From the NCBI GenBank assembly GCA_009741485.1, contig CM019217.1:44488873-44552872 (forward strand): a DNA stretch of 64,000 nucleotides, read 5' to 3'. The notes below the pieces were generated by a model. It saw nothing but the letters and a program-made list of their open reading frames with translations. It made no database searches and was not told where the DNA came from. A program made the translations under genes and the position numbers. Below are positions 25,480-37,045 of the stretch, one piece after another. This DNA is from Malurus cyaneus samueli. Lineage: Eukaryota > Chordata > Aves > Passeriformes > Maluridae. Within the stretch, counting starts at the first letter, position 1; each line of letters opens with the position of its first letter.

Positions 25480-26030
25480 TGACATTTGCTAACTGTCTCC
25501 AAGGTCGCATTGATTGCCAGTTGTTCAGTTTACCCAACTTCTGTTTTGAGCCAAATAATATGATCTTTGTTTCATTAATATTTAATAGTAATTTAGATTG
25601 TGCCAGATGATCTTAAAGCTCATTTAAATCAGCTTGAAGATAATATTAAACTTTCTTCTAGTATAATCTATTACCATAAATGATTGTGTCATCTGCATAT
25701 AAATGGTGAGCTGAATATGATAATGAAGTTCAAAGATTATCAATATAGAATGACAAATGCATCTGACTTAAAATAAATCCTTCAGGGACCGATTTATTCT
25801 GTTTTTAGTGGTAAAAGATGCATTGTTTCACTTTAAGTGTTCTCAAGAAAACATAACGGATTTGGATCATGAGTTATAATGTTTATCTTGTGTGAAAAAA
25901 GAAAATAAAAATTCCAAATTATAGAAGACTCTCTTTTCAAGTGTGGCAATTACAGATTATATAGGTCTGTAGAGTTTATATTTTTTCATACAGCAGGCTT
26001 TGATCAATTATTAGGGCTTTTTTTAAAGAG
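25480..26030 (-). mobile_element. Reverse-transcriptase relic of a non-CR1 LINE (LYADD type)
   Basis: On the minus strand one frame carries, in the correct order and spacing, the conserved blocks of a non-LTR retrotransposon reverse transcriptase. An RTLKV block (25,831-25,845) aligns with the usual NRTQxV. SVPEGFIL then LSFYIDNL (25,735-25,794) align with GVPQGSILGPLLFxLYINDL. HLYADDTIIYG (25,675-25,707) is the catalytic YADD box. QADLNEL and LLLNINETKIILFGSKQKL (about 25,540-25,641) align with the thumb-side LxxNxxKTKxxLF block. More than 100 codons stay in one frame with about five stop codons and no frameshift that I found. A weak KALIIDQSLL match near 26,000 may be the FDTVDHxxLL block. 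CR1 of birds has FADDTKL, so this is another lineage; L2- or Rex-like is my inference. It is dead. Confidence 0.7.
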
Positions 26031-26401
26031 CAAGTACAATAAAGAATGTGTTTTTATTTAGACCTGGTTTAGCTCATGTTTGTTTTTCACTAGCCAGTCA
26101 TTGAAATTCATTTCAATTAATTTCATTTCAAATGCCTTGCCCATTGATGAAAAGTACCTGACTGCAGTTTGTGGAATGAGACCCAGAACTGTTTCCTCTA
26201 TGAAAACAACAGCTGTGAGGGCTGCAGGAAAACCCTGTTTGGCAATAAGGCTGCATTTTAAATAATTAAATTGTCAGATTCTCTAGACTCACAGGTTTAA
26301 TCAAAATGAGTGGACAAGTTCAGGGTCAAAAGGAGCTATTACAACAGTGAGAAATACTAATGAATACATCAAAAGTTGTTAAAATGAGTTGAAGAGAAAG
26401 T

Positions 26402-26431
26402 ATTTACCAGCATTTACCTACATTTACCAGC
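26402..26431. repeat. Three-copy 10-bp tandem repeat
   Basis: Units ATTTACCAGC, ATTTACCTAC, ATTTACCAGC lie head to tail. The repeat sits 20 bases before another direct duplication at 26,452-26,481. Confidence 0.9.
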
Positions 26432-26451
26432 AGATACTGTCTAAGAACACC

Positions 26452-26481
26452 ATAGTCATGACATGCAATAGTCATGACATG
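26452..26481. repeat. Direct repeat of ATAGTCATGACATG, two exact copies
   Basis: Copies at 26,452-26,465 and 26,468-26,481 are separated by CA. Each contains the palindromic core GTCATGAC, so the pair resembles a double site for a dimeric binding protein, although a recent slippage duplication explains it equally well. Confidence 0.9.
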
Positions 26482-29400
26482 ACGCTGAGGAAAATACAGC
26501 GAGGTGAAAGGGACTGGTGAAACCCAGCACTTGGTGAGAGCTGGAAGAACAGATGTGCCAGATCCACAACCCCTCTCTCTTCTGCTTTGCAGCCCAAATC
26601 TTCCCACTCAACATTTCAGGTGTTTTGATATCACAGTGACCTTAATATTTGTCAAATTTAACATATTTGAACTCATCATTTAGCTTGGATAGGAGAAAGG
26701 TTCATTTTTGTCTCCTAGGGTCTCAGCTCAGAAGTTCCCAGCGTTTGTTCTGGCAGATTCATCTGTTGCAATAAATTGGTTGTAAACAATTCTGGACTAG
26801 AAAGTGGATGTTTTATGTATTCAAGAATAAAATTTCTGGAAAAGCCTTGTAAATGTGATCATGGGAGTAAGAAATGTGGGAAGCAAGACCAACTTACAGA
26901 AAGGACTGAAAATTAAATTAACTGAACTCCTAAACCCAGAAAATTAATTCTGCAGTGTGGTTTCTAGGGAATCCAGTCCTCAAGCACATGCAAAGAGTTT
27001 TGAGAGCCAACAGGATTTGTGGGTGTGTGCACCACACTTAGAGGTGATTCAAGACTCTAACTTGTCTGGACCAGAAAGGAATTTTCTGTTCCTTAGTCTA
27101 TCATTTGCTCCTGGAAATTGGATGACACAAAAACCAGGATGTAAACAGACTACAGCTGTGTTTCTAGTGAAGCAAAATTCTCAGATGAATGGTGTCCTCC
27201 TCACACACAAAGGATTAAGCTATTCATCCGATTTAGGATCAGGAGGACATCTGTTCTCCAAGTCAGATTAGCAGGGATCAGAGGGGTTTTATTTGCCCTA
27301 ACAGTAATTTAGAGCATGATCAGCTTCTTGGGATCACACAGAAGTTAATTTTATAAATATTTTGCTAGCGCACAGACCTGGAAGACTAGAAATATCCTCC
27401 ACTCCTGCTTTCTGCATGTGACACAGTACACTTTTAGATTTTCATACAATTCTAAATTTCTCTTAAGTGTTGGGAATTATGATGTCTGGTGTTACAGGAT
27501 GATTTATGGATGTTTCTGTACTAATACCTACTGTATGGCTGCCTGCCTGAGCAAGAGAGGAAGGATTCAGTTTGCCCAGATGCTGCGTGCTGATCCCGCA
27601 TTCCTACTCACCTACGCACATGTACATCGAGTGCAGTGTGCACATTTTAGCTCTGTTATGCCAGAGATGTCCAAAGTACAGGAAGTAATGTCAAGCCACC
27701 TTTGTAAATCAGACCCTACAGGAAAACTTCCCACACATACACCCCATAAATTAAAAAGCAATGTAATTGTCAACATTAACGTTATTGTAAAGTAGATACA
27801 AAAACATGAAAACAGACAGATTTCTCTCTTTGTACGGGAGAAAAAGAAAGGGTGCACAATCCGATGTAGAGAGAGAGATGGTTTTAAAGTCCATATCACT
27901 TTCTCTGTACCAATTATTTTTCATTAAAAATGTGAACGCAGCTCAACTTCATCTGGAGCACAAAGCAGCGTGAAAATGATGAATGATTATGGAAGCATTC
28001 TTATGAAGTAGAGTTATTTATTCTTTTATTTAGATTTGGCATTAATGTTTGATTTTTAGTCTTTTTAGCATGTAGAGTTGTAGTATTTTGCTTCATTCAC
28101 GTTGTTCCCTCAGGAATCAGCCAGGACACTGACGATAACTTTGAGGAAAAAAGTCACCAAATCCAACAACTAGAATTAGTTTAAGATCATCATGTAAAAG
28201 ATTTTGATGGTATAAACTGCAGAAAGGTCAAACCTTGAATTATTAAATTTATCTTTCAAGTTTAAAAAAGCCTCTCACTCCTGAAATTATTATATTAGCT
28301 GTTAAAATGCAACCAAATGAGCTTTTCTTTTGTAGGTTTCAAGTTCAAATCCAGACTGCCTGGGTAGATACTAAAATTGTTGTCATCTCATGATACCTGG
28401 TGTCTTCCTAAATTAGTTCAGTAAATCTCACCTCAAACTCACTGTAATCATTTGCAGTAAATGACAGGATGTACAGGCAACAAAAAACCCATGTGGATCC
28501 TGAAAGGCCACACTACTTGTGTTAGTAAGAGGGAAGGGCTGTTCCTTTTGGGAACTTGGTAAGCGTGCCTCCACCTCACAGTTAATGCAGGCTCTTGCTC
28601 TACAGGTCAAGCACCTGTAATCCACAAAGGAAACCCACTGACACGAGTTATAACCAATTTCTAAGTCCAGATTGACTTTTACAGTCTGGAATTTAGCGTC
28701 ACAGCTGTAACTCAGGCTCAAAGGTGACTAACACATAGTGAGAATGAAAGAGGAGAGGGTGAGGAGGGAAAACAATTTAATGTCCTTGGCCTTCCTGCCC
28801 CATCTCCTCCAATAGTTAAGGGGTGAGGTAACGAACAATACATGCAAGACAGATTTCTCTCAGATAGGTAAGAGAACAGCAACCTTTTCTAGCTGCCCTC
28901 ACCATCACACACATACAGCTGTGAGGGAAGGATGATTTTAGCCATTGTATTTTCTGTAGCACAGATAACTATGACGAAGAAGTCAAGGAGGTCAGAGAAA
29001 ATAGGATTTCTTTAATCAAGGTGAGTAAAGAGGAGGATTTGAACAGAAGTTGCAGTTCTCTGAACAACATGAAAAAAATCCTGATTCTCATGGTAGTGGT
29101 CTGGAAGCACATTAAAATTCAGAGCCAATCTAGATGGCAAGGACAGGAAAAAGGAAGAGCTGGAGGCGATTTGCAGGCTACAAAAGCTTCAGTAACAAAA
29201 GGTTAGGGGTATTGGGACAGCCTACTAATCTGCCCATCAATGTACAGCTTCTATTTAATGCTCTGAATATCTCTTGTACTTTGATACTTAGCAAGCCAGT
29301 ATGGATTAGAGCTACTTCGTGGGGAAAAACTTGACCAGGGTGAAGAGGGCAAAGGTGGGCTGTCAGCTGAAACAGCCTTACTCTGACAGGCCACAGCTTT

Positions 29401-29528
29401 AGTCACTGACCTCTAGTGACCACCTCTGAAGAGTCAGAACCCACAAAATTTTAGAAAAAGTAAGAAAACCATGTAATTTGTAAAATGTAAATACACTTAG
29501 AGGTGCAACAGACACCTAAAAGAGAAGT
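26482..29528. other. Noncoding stretch, no gene supported
   Basis: A moderately GC-richer segment at 27,530-27,720 contains a 125-codon + strand open frame without a recognisable domain or good splice sites. A short GA run is near 27,869. Nothing else was identified. Confidence 0.5.
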
Positions 29529-29529
29529 G

Positions 29530-29662
29530 CAGGCAGAAGCTCAGCCGGTTAGAGCCTGGTGCTAAAAATGCCAAGACTGTGAGGTCAATACCTTATTTAA
29601 GAGCTGGACTTGATGATCCTTGTGAGTCCGCTCCAACTCAGAATATTTTGTGATTCTGTGAC
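29530..29662 (+). mobile_element. tRNA-Ile/CR1-derived SINE (TguSINE1-like)
   Basis: The head (29,530-29,592) follows tRNA-Ile: AAGCTCAG then CCGGTTAGAGC (A-box region), CTGGTGCTAAAAATGCCAAG (anticodon arm region) and a decayed B box GAGGTCAATACC. It passes into a CR1-type tail: GAGCTGGACTTGATGATCCT at 29,601-29,620, then CTCCAACTCAGAATATTTTG and TGATTCTGTGA at the end. This fusion is the structure of the songbird SINE mobilised by CR1 machinery. Decay of the tRNA pairing and mutated B box show that it is not a functional tRNA gene. No target-site duplication is evident, as expected of CR1-type integration. Confidence 0.8.
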
Positions 29663-32600
29663 ATTCTGGACTGTCTGAAAACTGTCCAGAACTTAGAAGA
29701 CTTTCTATAAAGGGAAGAATATCAAGGAAAGAATTCTTTTTTTCCAGTAAGTGTTACTACTCATATGTCAGCCATTCTCTCATGCTCTCCCTGTGTGACA
29801 CAGATCTATTTGTCTTGCACATATCTGAGAAGAGCTGAATAGAAAGCAGTCATCACCAGTGCCCTTTTCCCTCCACTTCCCAGAGAAGAGGGCTTGTGGA
29901 AGTGAAACCAGGGATGGTGCTTGAATGCTGCTGAAGCTCAGTTTTACTTCAGAAACAAAGAGGATCATCTGGAGCTGGACCTAGTGCAACTGAGGAAGAA
30001 AAAGAGAGAAAAGGACTGCTGAAAAACACCTTCAATTCACCAACCTATTCCCACTGCCACAAAAACTCAGGTTTTTCTCACAAAACAGGGACATGAAGTA
30101 AAGACTTAAGTGGCTTAAGTTTAAGTGGCTGCTAAATGAAATGCAGATAGTATCATTGAAAGAGAGCAAAATGTGTTCCTGAACCTCCATTAAGTTACTC
30201 TATTCCAAATTGTCTACAACAGGTGGCAGAGCCTCGATGCAATGCCTTTTGTACCTTGCAACAGCTGTGAAGAGGATACTGACTGAAATGTTAAAGAGAT
30301 ACTGCTTGTTGCAACTGTCTCGCATGACCAAGAGCAGTTCCAGAATTCAAAATATTTCCTTGTTCTGAAGTTAAATTGGGCCACTGTGACATTCATTATG
30401 CAATTTAATACTCAAAGGCTATAAGAGGCAAACAGATAGAAAGGAATGGGGGTAGAAACCTGCAGCATTTTCCACATTTTGATAGGTTTTTGTATGATAT
30501 TAATACAGGACTGGGAAAAGTGCCTTTTAAGATTACAAACTTCAGGGGCCAGTTCTTCATCTAGTGCAAGGTGGTGTAGTTCTGATGACTTTAGCTACAA
30601 TTATTCACATTAGTCAACGGTATCTCTCTCTACACACCCTGTGCAGTTCCATATTTACAGCTTCATCCAAAACAAATTATGATGCACAAATTAGAAATCA
30701 AGCTAAAATGTCTGTTAACCAAATTCCAAAGTAGAAGCCAAAGCAGCTAAGTAACATCAGGCTAGAGTATCTAAAAGTACAGGGTTTTTTCCTAAATGAT
30801 CAGGGGAAATCAAAGGGAGGAAGTGGATGAGTGAATGAATGATTGAATCAGTGAGCTTCATTTAGCAGCCTTCCCAGAGCCATCTCTTTTTGTGCAATGT
30901 GAACATAATATATATACCTTTTCTCAGATTAATGCTGAAGGCTACCCACAGAAATGGATCAGTTTGCTATGGCTATCAGAAAACAATGCAACATATATGG
31001 CATCTTTGAGAAGATAATAAATACACATTACTGTAACTTCCTTCTTTGTCTGTATAAAGCTCTTCCAAATGCAAGCACCCAGAACCGTACGACCTCAGGG
31101 GTTTTGTGTTGCCATTTTTTTTTGTGTGCATGTATGTGTTAAATAAGCATTCTAAATCAGTTTTTTGTTATTGGCAATGAAATTGTAGGAATCAATACAT
31201 ACTTTCAAGAATGTAAAGTTAATTTAAAATATGGGGCTATGGGTGTACATAACAGTTTATCTGCCTTCTATATTATAAATAAGTCTGGGCAACTGTCCTA
31301 GTACCCATTAATGTTAAATATAACTATTCTCAGAGATTAAGCATCCTACAATTTGATAAATGCAATACACTTACTACGTTGTATATATAAGATTCATGAT
31401 ATCATGTTCTGTGCATAAAAGATCATGTAGATCTATTTTAAATATAATTTTGAAGACAATTATAATTCATAAATTAATTTAATTCACCTTAAACTGGAAA
31501 TGTTTATTCATTGCCCAGAAATCAATCTCTTAAAAAAAAATGTGTAGATTCATATATTGCTTCTACTATCACTTATTTTCCTACCTCACCCTAAGACTGA
31601 AATAAATAGATTTTAGAAAGCCCTATGGGCAAAAATAAATGTATAGATATATAAAGATTTTTGAATACATAGCTCCCACCTGTATATACATTTATTATTT
31701 CTTCATTGATACAACATTTTTATCCTTCAAAAAGATACTTAACAACATTTCCTTCACAAAAAAAAATTAGGAAAAGCAAAGGAAACTACTGGAATTTAGT
31801 TTTGTCAGCTGTAGCACAGTGACAGAAAATCAGTGGTAAAAAGGAAAGACTATTGGCTAAATTGTGGCCACATGGTTTTCATGGGGAATGGCGGTAGTGG
31901 CAGATAGCAGGGTACAGGTTTTTTTGTTTTGATCCCATGTACTTCTACCTTATATCCAATATGGTCCAGTTTACAAGCCACTTGAAGAATCCTGATGTGC
32001 AAATGGCCTTAAAGTACTTAAACCAGTACTGGCCCTTTTCCAGACAATCAAACTCCTCCCTGATATGGTCCCCTCACTCCTGCAGCAAAATAGGACCAAT
32101 TTCAGAATCCACAAAACACCACTTTGAAGAAACCTTTAAAGTAGCCTTGTTGATTTATTGGTTGGGATCAGATCTCAAGGTTCCTCCATTTAGTAAGATT
32201 TTTTTTCCAAAGAGCTTCTGTTGCATTTACTGAATTATTTAATTTATGTGTTTATGATAAACTATTAAAACACCAGAGAAAACATACAGAGGTTCATTAA
32301 AATGACACATCAGATTCAATCTTAATGTCTATGAATAACTTCCAATGTTTTATCAATAGTGCAGCATCAGCTTTGTACTTAGAGTAGCATTTGAAAAATC
32401 TTAACAGTATCCAGACATTCACAAATCCCACAAACAATGCATGGCATCAGACCACATTAACTGTTTCTACAGATCATCAGATCAGCCCTCTCTGTTTCAT
32501 AGTTCCAAGACTTCCAGCTTTCCCTGTGGACAGGGCTGCCCTCTCCACCACACTGCTTGCAATGAGAGCTTCCCATGGCTTTGGGAGGTGCTCTGAGGGG

Positions 32601-35600
32601 TGCTGTGGGCACCTCAGCTGTGTCACCCAAGTTAAGAGCCCCATCCTGACATAGGAGCCTTTCACATATCCCCTGTATGTATGCCACTGAAAAATGAGAA
32701 ATACAGAGCTCTCCTTGTACTGGCAATAAAGAACTCGCAGGGGAAGTTCCCTGAGCCTACAGGTTTTTTCCCAGTACAATTTACTGAAGGCTGAAAGCTG
32801 GCTACCCTGGCTACAGGTGACTGTGCCTAACATTTTGAACCTTCAGAAAAGCCAACCACGAAATGAGGATAAAGCTATTTCCCTAACTCATGGGAATATG
32901 AAAATCAAAACTGCAAAGCATTCAACTTACAAGGTAACAGGGACAATAAACATTCTGTAGGGGACTGCATTAAAAAATAATTTTGACAAATAAAAGGCTT
33001 TGATTTAGCACTCCCTGGCTACTCACAAATCAAACATTCACTGAAAAATGTGTAAAATGCAAGTCCAAGAAACTTAAAGTTTTAACAGACCTAATTATAT
33101 ATACTTCAGGCTACTACTCTCCTGCCTGGGTTGCCCATTTAACATGCCAATTGATCCTATGTACAGTAAAATAAGCACTGCAGGACAGTAAATGGAATTA
33201 CAGATTAGAGTATCAGCTTTGCATTCTATATTGTTAAGTGGATTTAAAAGCAAATTTTATTGTTAGGTGGTTTTAAGTGGGCTTTTCTGTGTCTAATTTC
33301 TGAACTATTATGCACATGTACATCCTTCTAAAACTACCAGGTAACTTGGTTCACTTGTGAAACTGAAATATAACCTTTAATTTTGCAGCCTATACTTTAG
33401 AAAATTATGCCTTTGAGTGGCTGAGGCTTCTGGAAGGTGGGAGTGGTACAGAAACCGCATAAGGAGGGGCATGCCACGAGTGAATTCTTTGTGCTGTGAA
33501 TAATGAGTCAGGAATACAGTTATGAAAAGCACATAACCCACTCTTTCATCAACGTGAAGACTCTTTCCTAAAGCTATTCTCATCTTCTGCAGCCACTGGT
33601 AAAATGCATAGACATAAACTCAGATCCAGTATGAACAAATGAAATGTAAATGTCAGTGGGGTTGCAGCTACCTCCCCTAGGGCTGAATTTGCCACAGGAT
33701 TAAGTTGAATGTAAATAATAGGGAAAGTACAGCACTTTGAGAGAAACATATCAATTTATGATATAATGAGAAAAAGCTACTTATTTTTATCTCACAAATC
33801 ACGATCCAAATGAGATTATCTATCTTTCTGGGAAACAAGCCCTGAAGACCAATGAGTATTTACCTTTTGTGACACTTGAAAATCTTTGGACTTATTCACA
33901 GCCCCCTATTTGCAACTCAATTCAACAACAGCTCACTGCTGAGCTCTTGTTGCCTGTGCCTCTGGTGTCTGGTACACCTTGCTAAACAGAGGATCCCCAG
34001 AAGCAGATCTGCCTGGAAGCACAGGCAAGTAGATACAGGATGACTGCCAGCCTCCTACGCTCCAGGGATACTTAATCAAGTCTCTGTAAGCGTGTACACA
34101 GACACTCTGCCCCTCCCCAGACACCACACCCTGGAACAGCTGAAAGAACAGGCCTTAACCCTGCTGTAACTTGTCCAGCATGTTTGGTTTTGTAGCCTCC
34201 ATTTGAGGTTTAGTTATGATTAAACCTGCCGCAGCTGGTTTGCTTTCCTAAACAAGACAAAAAATTTATTGAAGCACCTCATTGGTGCTTTCTAAAACTT
34301 CAAAGACAACCTTGAATAAGCAGGACAAGTTTGCACAGCTATAAATATTATTGCATGAATATAATCTTTCTATCTGCAGGAATAAAATATGTAAGAACCA
34401 TTATTTATAGTATGTGGTGGTGCTAGATAGTTTTAAGTCACAGAAAACCTTGTTCTTAATAGCATGTCTTCCCTAAAATTAGCATAAGGACTCTTTTCCT
34501 TTAAAAATCTGGGCTAAATAAGAGCCCGTACAAATCTCTTTTTAGGTTTGGGTCTCAGCTCTTTAGGAATTTTTATTTGCGATTCTTGAACAATCTTTCA
34601 GCCTAATCCTTATTTGCTAGAATATTTTCTGGGAACCATACATACAGAGAAATTTCCAGATAGAGTGTTTTAATTCTATTGCTATATACAGAACTCAATA
34701 GTCTCCAAAGTACAGGGGGTTTTGGGAGATGTGGTTACAGATGGACATGCTGGGCCATGGATTGGTCTAACTGGCTTTGACCTACTGCTGACAGACTGAG
34801 CACACCTCAGTTCCCTTTACAGGCTGACAGTGCAAAGATGGCCTTTAAACAGAGGCTTCTGCAGCCTCAGATGAAATAAGACTTGTGGTTATTTCTAAAG
34901 TAATTGTTTTATATGACACTGTAAATAGTAATATTTATATTTAAATAGCTAATGTTTCGAAATACAAGATATCCATCTGATCATACATGCTTTGTACCGT
35001 CACACAGCAATACAAGGGATGTTTTCTGAGCACATGTAAACCACAATCAGAGTTTCACATTGCAATATTCATATTGCAGCCTATGACAGTTATCAGACAA
35101 CCCACTACCCGAACCTGACATCTCTGACACTGCTAATACTGAGCCGTCAGCATCAACAGAACAAAATCTTTCTTGTTTGATACTGTTTTAAGGCAACAGT
35201 ATGACAATTACACAAGGAGAAGTATGCAACAAAAAGAAGGATCATGGAAGGACCAGAGTGCGAGGGTGAGGAGCTGCTGGCACTGGGGTGAGCCTGCACT
35301 GCCCATCTTTCTTCTCTCAGTGTGAGGCAGCACTGGACACGAATGAATGAACACAGGCCCATCCAGCAGGCAGTAATAAAATAAGGAGTGAGATCAAATC
35401 AAAGCAAGAATGCAGACATTATAACCCATTCCCCTAAGCACTTGATAGTTAAAGCTGCTGTGATCGCCTTAGGCACAGTTTGACCCACTGAGTGTCCTGA
35501 AATCAAATACGGTGGTACATTTTTGAAAAGTACAACCTCTACTCACACGTCGCAGGCATTTTTCAGGGACATTTAGCTCAAGTAAACTGCCATGGAATCA

Positions 35601-36120
35601 GCACAATTACATTTTCTCCTCCTACATTACCCTGCAACTCAGTCACATTCTGGTTTAAACTTTTGACTCATTTGATTTTTATGCTGGTTGTTCATTTTAT
35701 AATCCAGTTGTTATATGTTTCATTCTCTTTACTTATTTCCTTTTGCAATCATCCTAGGATAGGGACTAATTATTTTAATAGCTCTCATTACAACATGTTG
35801 GTGGATTTGCTTTTCTTTTTAAAATGGAGTTATATTTATACAACCTCTTGGTTTTTTGCCATCCTCACAGAACCACAAGTGAAATGGTAAAACCCGTTAT
35901 GAGTTATAGAAATAAACAGTGCTTTTAGCAAACTTTTCAACAACAAATCAGGAGAATGAGAGTGAGCATGATGAAAGGATTGGAAAGACTCATGTCCAAG
36001 GAATTAAAAGGATAGAAAACACTGCAACATCAGTGCATCTAAATACGCTTCACTGAAAAGGCTTTAAAATTAACAAATGCTTGAAAACAGGACCACTCTA
36101 AAGGTGACTTTATCAAACAC
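29663..36120. other. AT-rich noncoding stretch, no gene supported
   Basis: A 15-bp, 1.7-copy tandem repeat (TTAAGTGGCTTAAGT) lies at about 30,106-30,130, overlapping a small inverted repeat ACTTAAG/CTTAAGT. A GC-richer segment is at 32,500-32,660. No exon, RNA gene or named repeat is supported. Confidence 0.55.
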
Positions 36121-36136
36121 ACAAGCTTGAGAAGGA

Positions 36137-36164
36137 CATGTGGGTACACCTCAGTACCCACATG
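36137..36164. repeat. Perfect 11-bp inverted repeat
   Basis: Arms CATGTGGGTAC (36,137-36,147) and GTACCCACATG (36,154-36,164) flank the loop ACCTCA. A second palindrome follows 41 bases later. Confidence 0.95.
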
Positions 36165-36205
36165 ATGCAACAGTAGATGTTAGAAGGCAAAATAAAATAA
36201 CCCCT

Positions 36206-36223
36206 ATGTGTATGCATACACAT
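36206..36223. repeat. Perfect 18-bp palindrome
   Basis: ATGTGTATGCATACACAT is identical to its reverse complement with no spacer. Its alternating purine/pyrimidine content could favour Z-DNA or cruciform extrusion. Confidence 0.95.
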
Positions 36224-36639
36224 CTGCATGTGTAATCATCTAAACTCCTCTCCAAAGTGAACAATTTTGGTGATCAAACAGGTTTTCCCTTACCCACATC
36301 TTTGCTGCTTGCACAGCCTTGGTTATCATTAGTCCCTCATGCAAATGGCACATGAAGCCTTGGGAGAAGGAGGGTCTTGGAAAGGGGAAGGAAGTACCTG
36401 GAGAAAATACCAAGAGATAAAGAGAGGTGTCCAGATTCTTGGTGATAACAGATATTTGCACTGCTGGCAGAGCTTCCAGACCTCCTGAGCCATGTGGATC
36501 CATTTGTTTTTGCCTGTGCCTGTCACACTCACACAGCCCCGTTTCATTCAGAGCTAAAAGGTTCACAGGTTCCCCTGTCAAAATTCCCCATATTTGATCA
36601 CCCTCCTAAATGCAAACAAACCAGCCCAATGCAGCCTCA
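36224..36639. other. Noncoding stretch between palindromes and CR1
   Basis: A minus-strand open frame of 113 codons ends at 36,240 but has no recognisable domain. Nothing else is seen. Confidence 0.5.
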
Positions 36640-37045
36640 AGGAGCAATGCAGATTGGTAGGGACCTCTGAAAGTCTCTGCTCAGTCCCCTGCTCCAAGCA
36701 GAGCTACCTTGAAAGCTCCATCAAGTGGCACAGGACCTTTTCCCATGAAATCTTGAGGGAGGGTCTGCAGAGATGGATTTTCTGCAGCCTCTGTGGCATC
36801 AGCCTGACTCAAGGCTTATCCATCTTCTTTGAGAAACTTGTTTTTCCCAATTCCCAGACAACTGTGCCCTTGCTCCAACTTGTTGGCTCCTGTTCTTTTC
36901 TTCTATGCACCTCTGAGAAGAGTCTGTCTTTTCTGTGGCTCCTGGCAGGTATTTAAAGGGAAAGCTTCTACCTCCTCAGCCTGCTCTTTCCTATGCTGCA
37001 GCATCCTTGTGGCCCTGCTCTGGATTTCTGGGAAGAGTTTCTAAT
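36640..37045 (-). mobile_element. Antisense CR1 LINE 3' fragment, old
   Basis: Read on the + strand, the segment follows the antisense of the CR1 3' region: GGTAGGGACCTCTGAAAGTC near 36,656, CAGTCCCCTGCTCCAAGCAG near 36,683, a CTGAGAAGAGTCTGTCTTTT block near 36,911, GGTATTTAAAGGGAAAGC near 36,948, TCCTCAGCCTGCTCTTTCCT near 36,973, and CTTGTGGCCCTGCTCTGGAT near 37,006. These correspond to the C-terminus of ORF2 and the 3' end of the LINE. The copy is 5'-truncated and heavily diverged; open frames inside it are fortuitous. Orientation is minus. Confidence 0.6.

Noticed and set aside
29530..29595. tRNA-Ile gene
   Set aside because: Head is decayed (mutated B box, acceptor stem not complementary) and continues into a CR1 tail, so it is a SINE.
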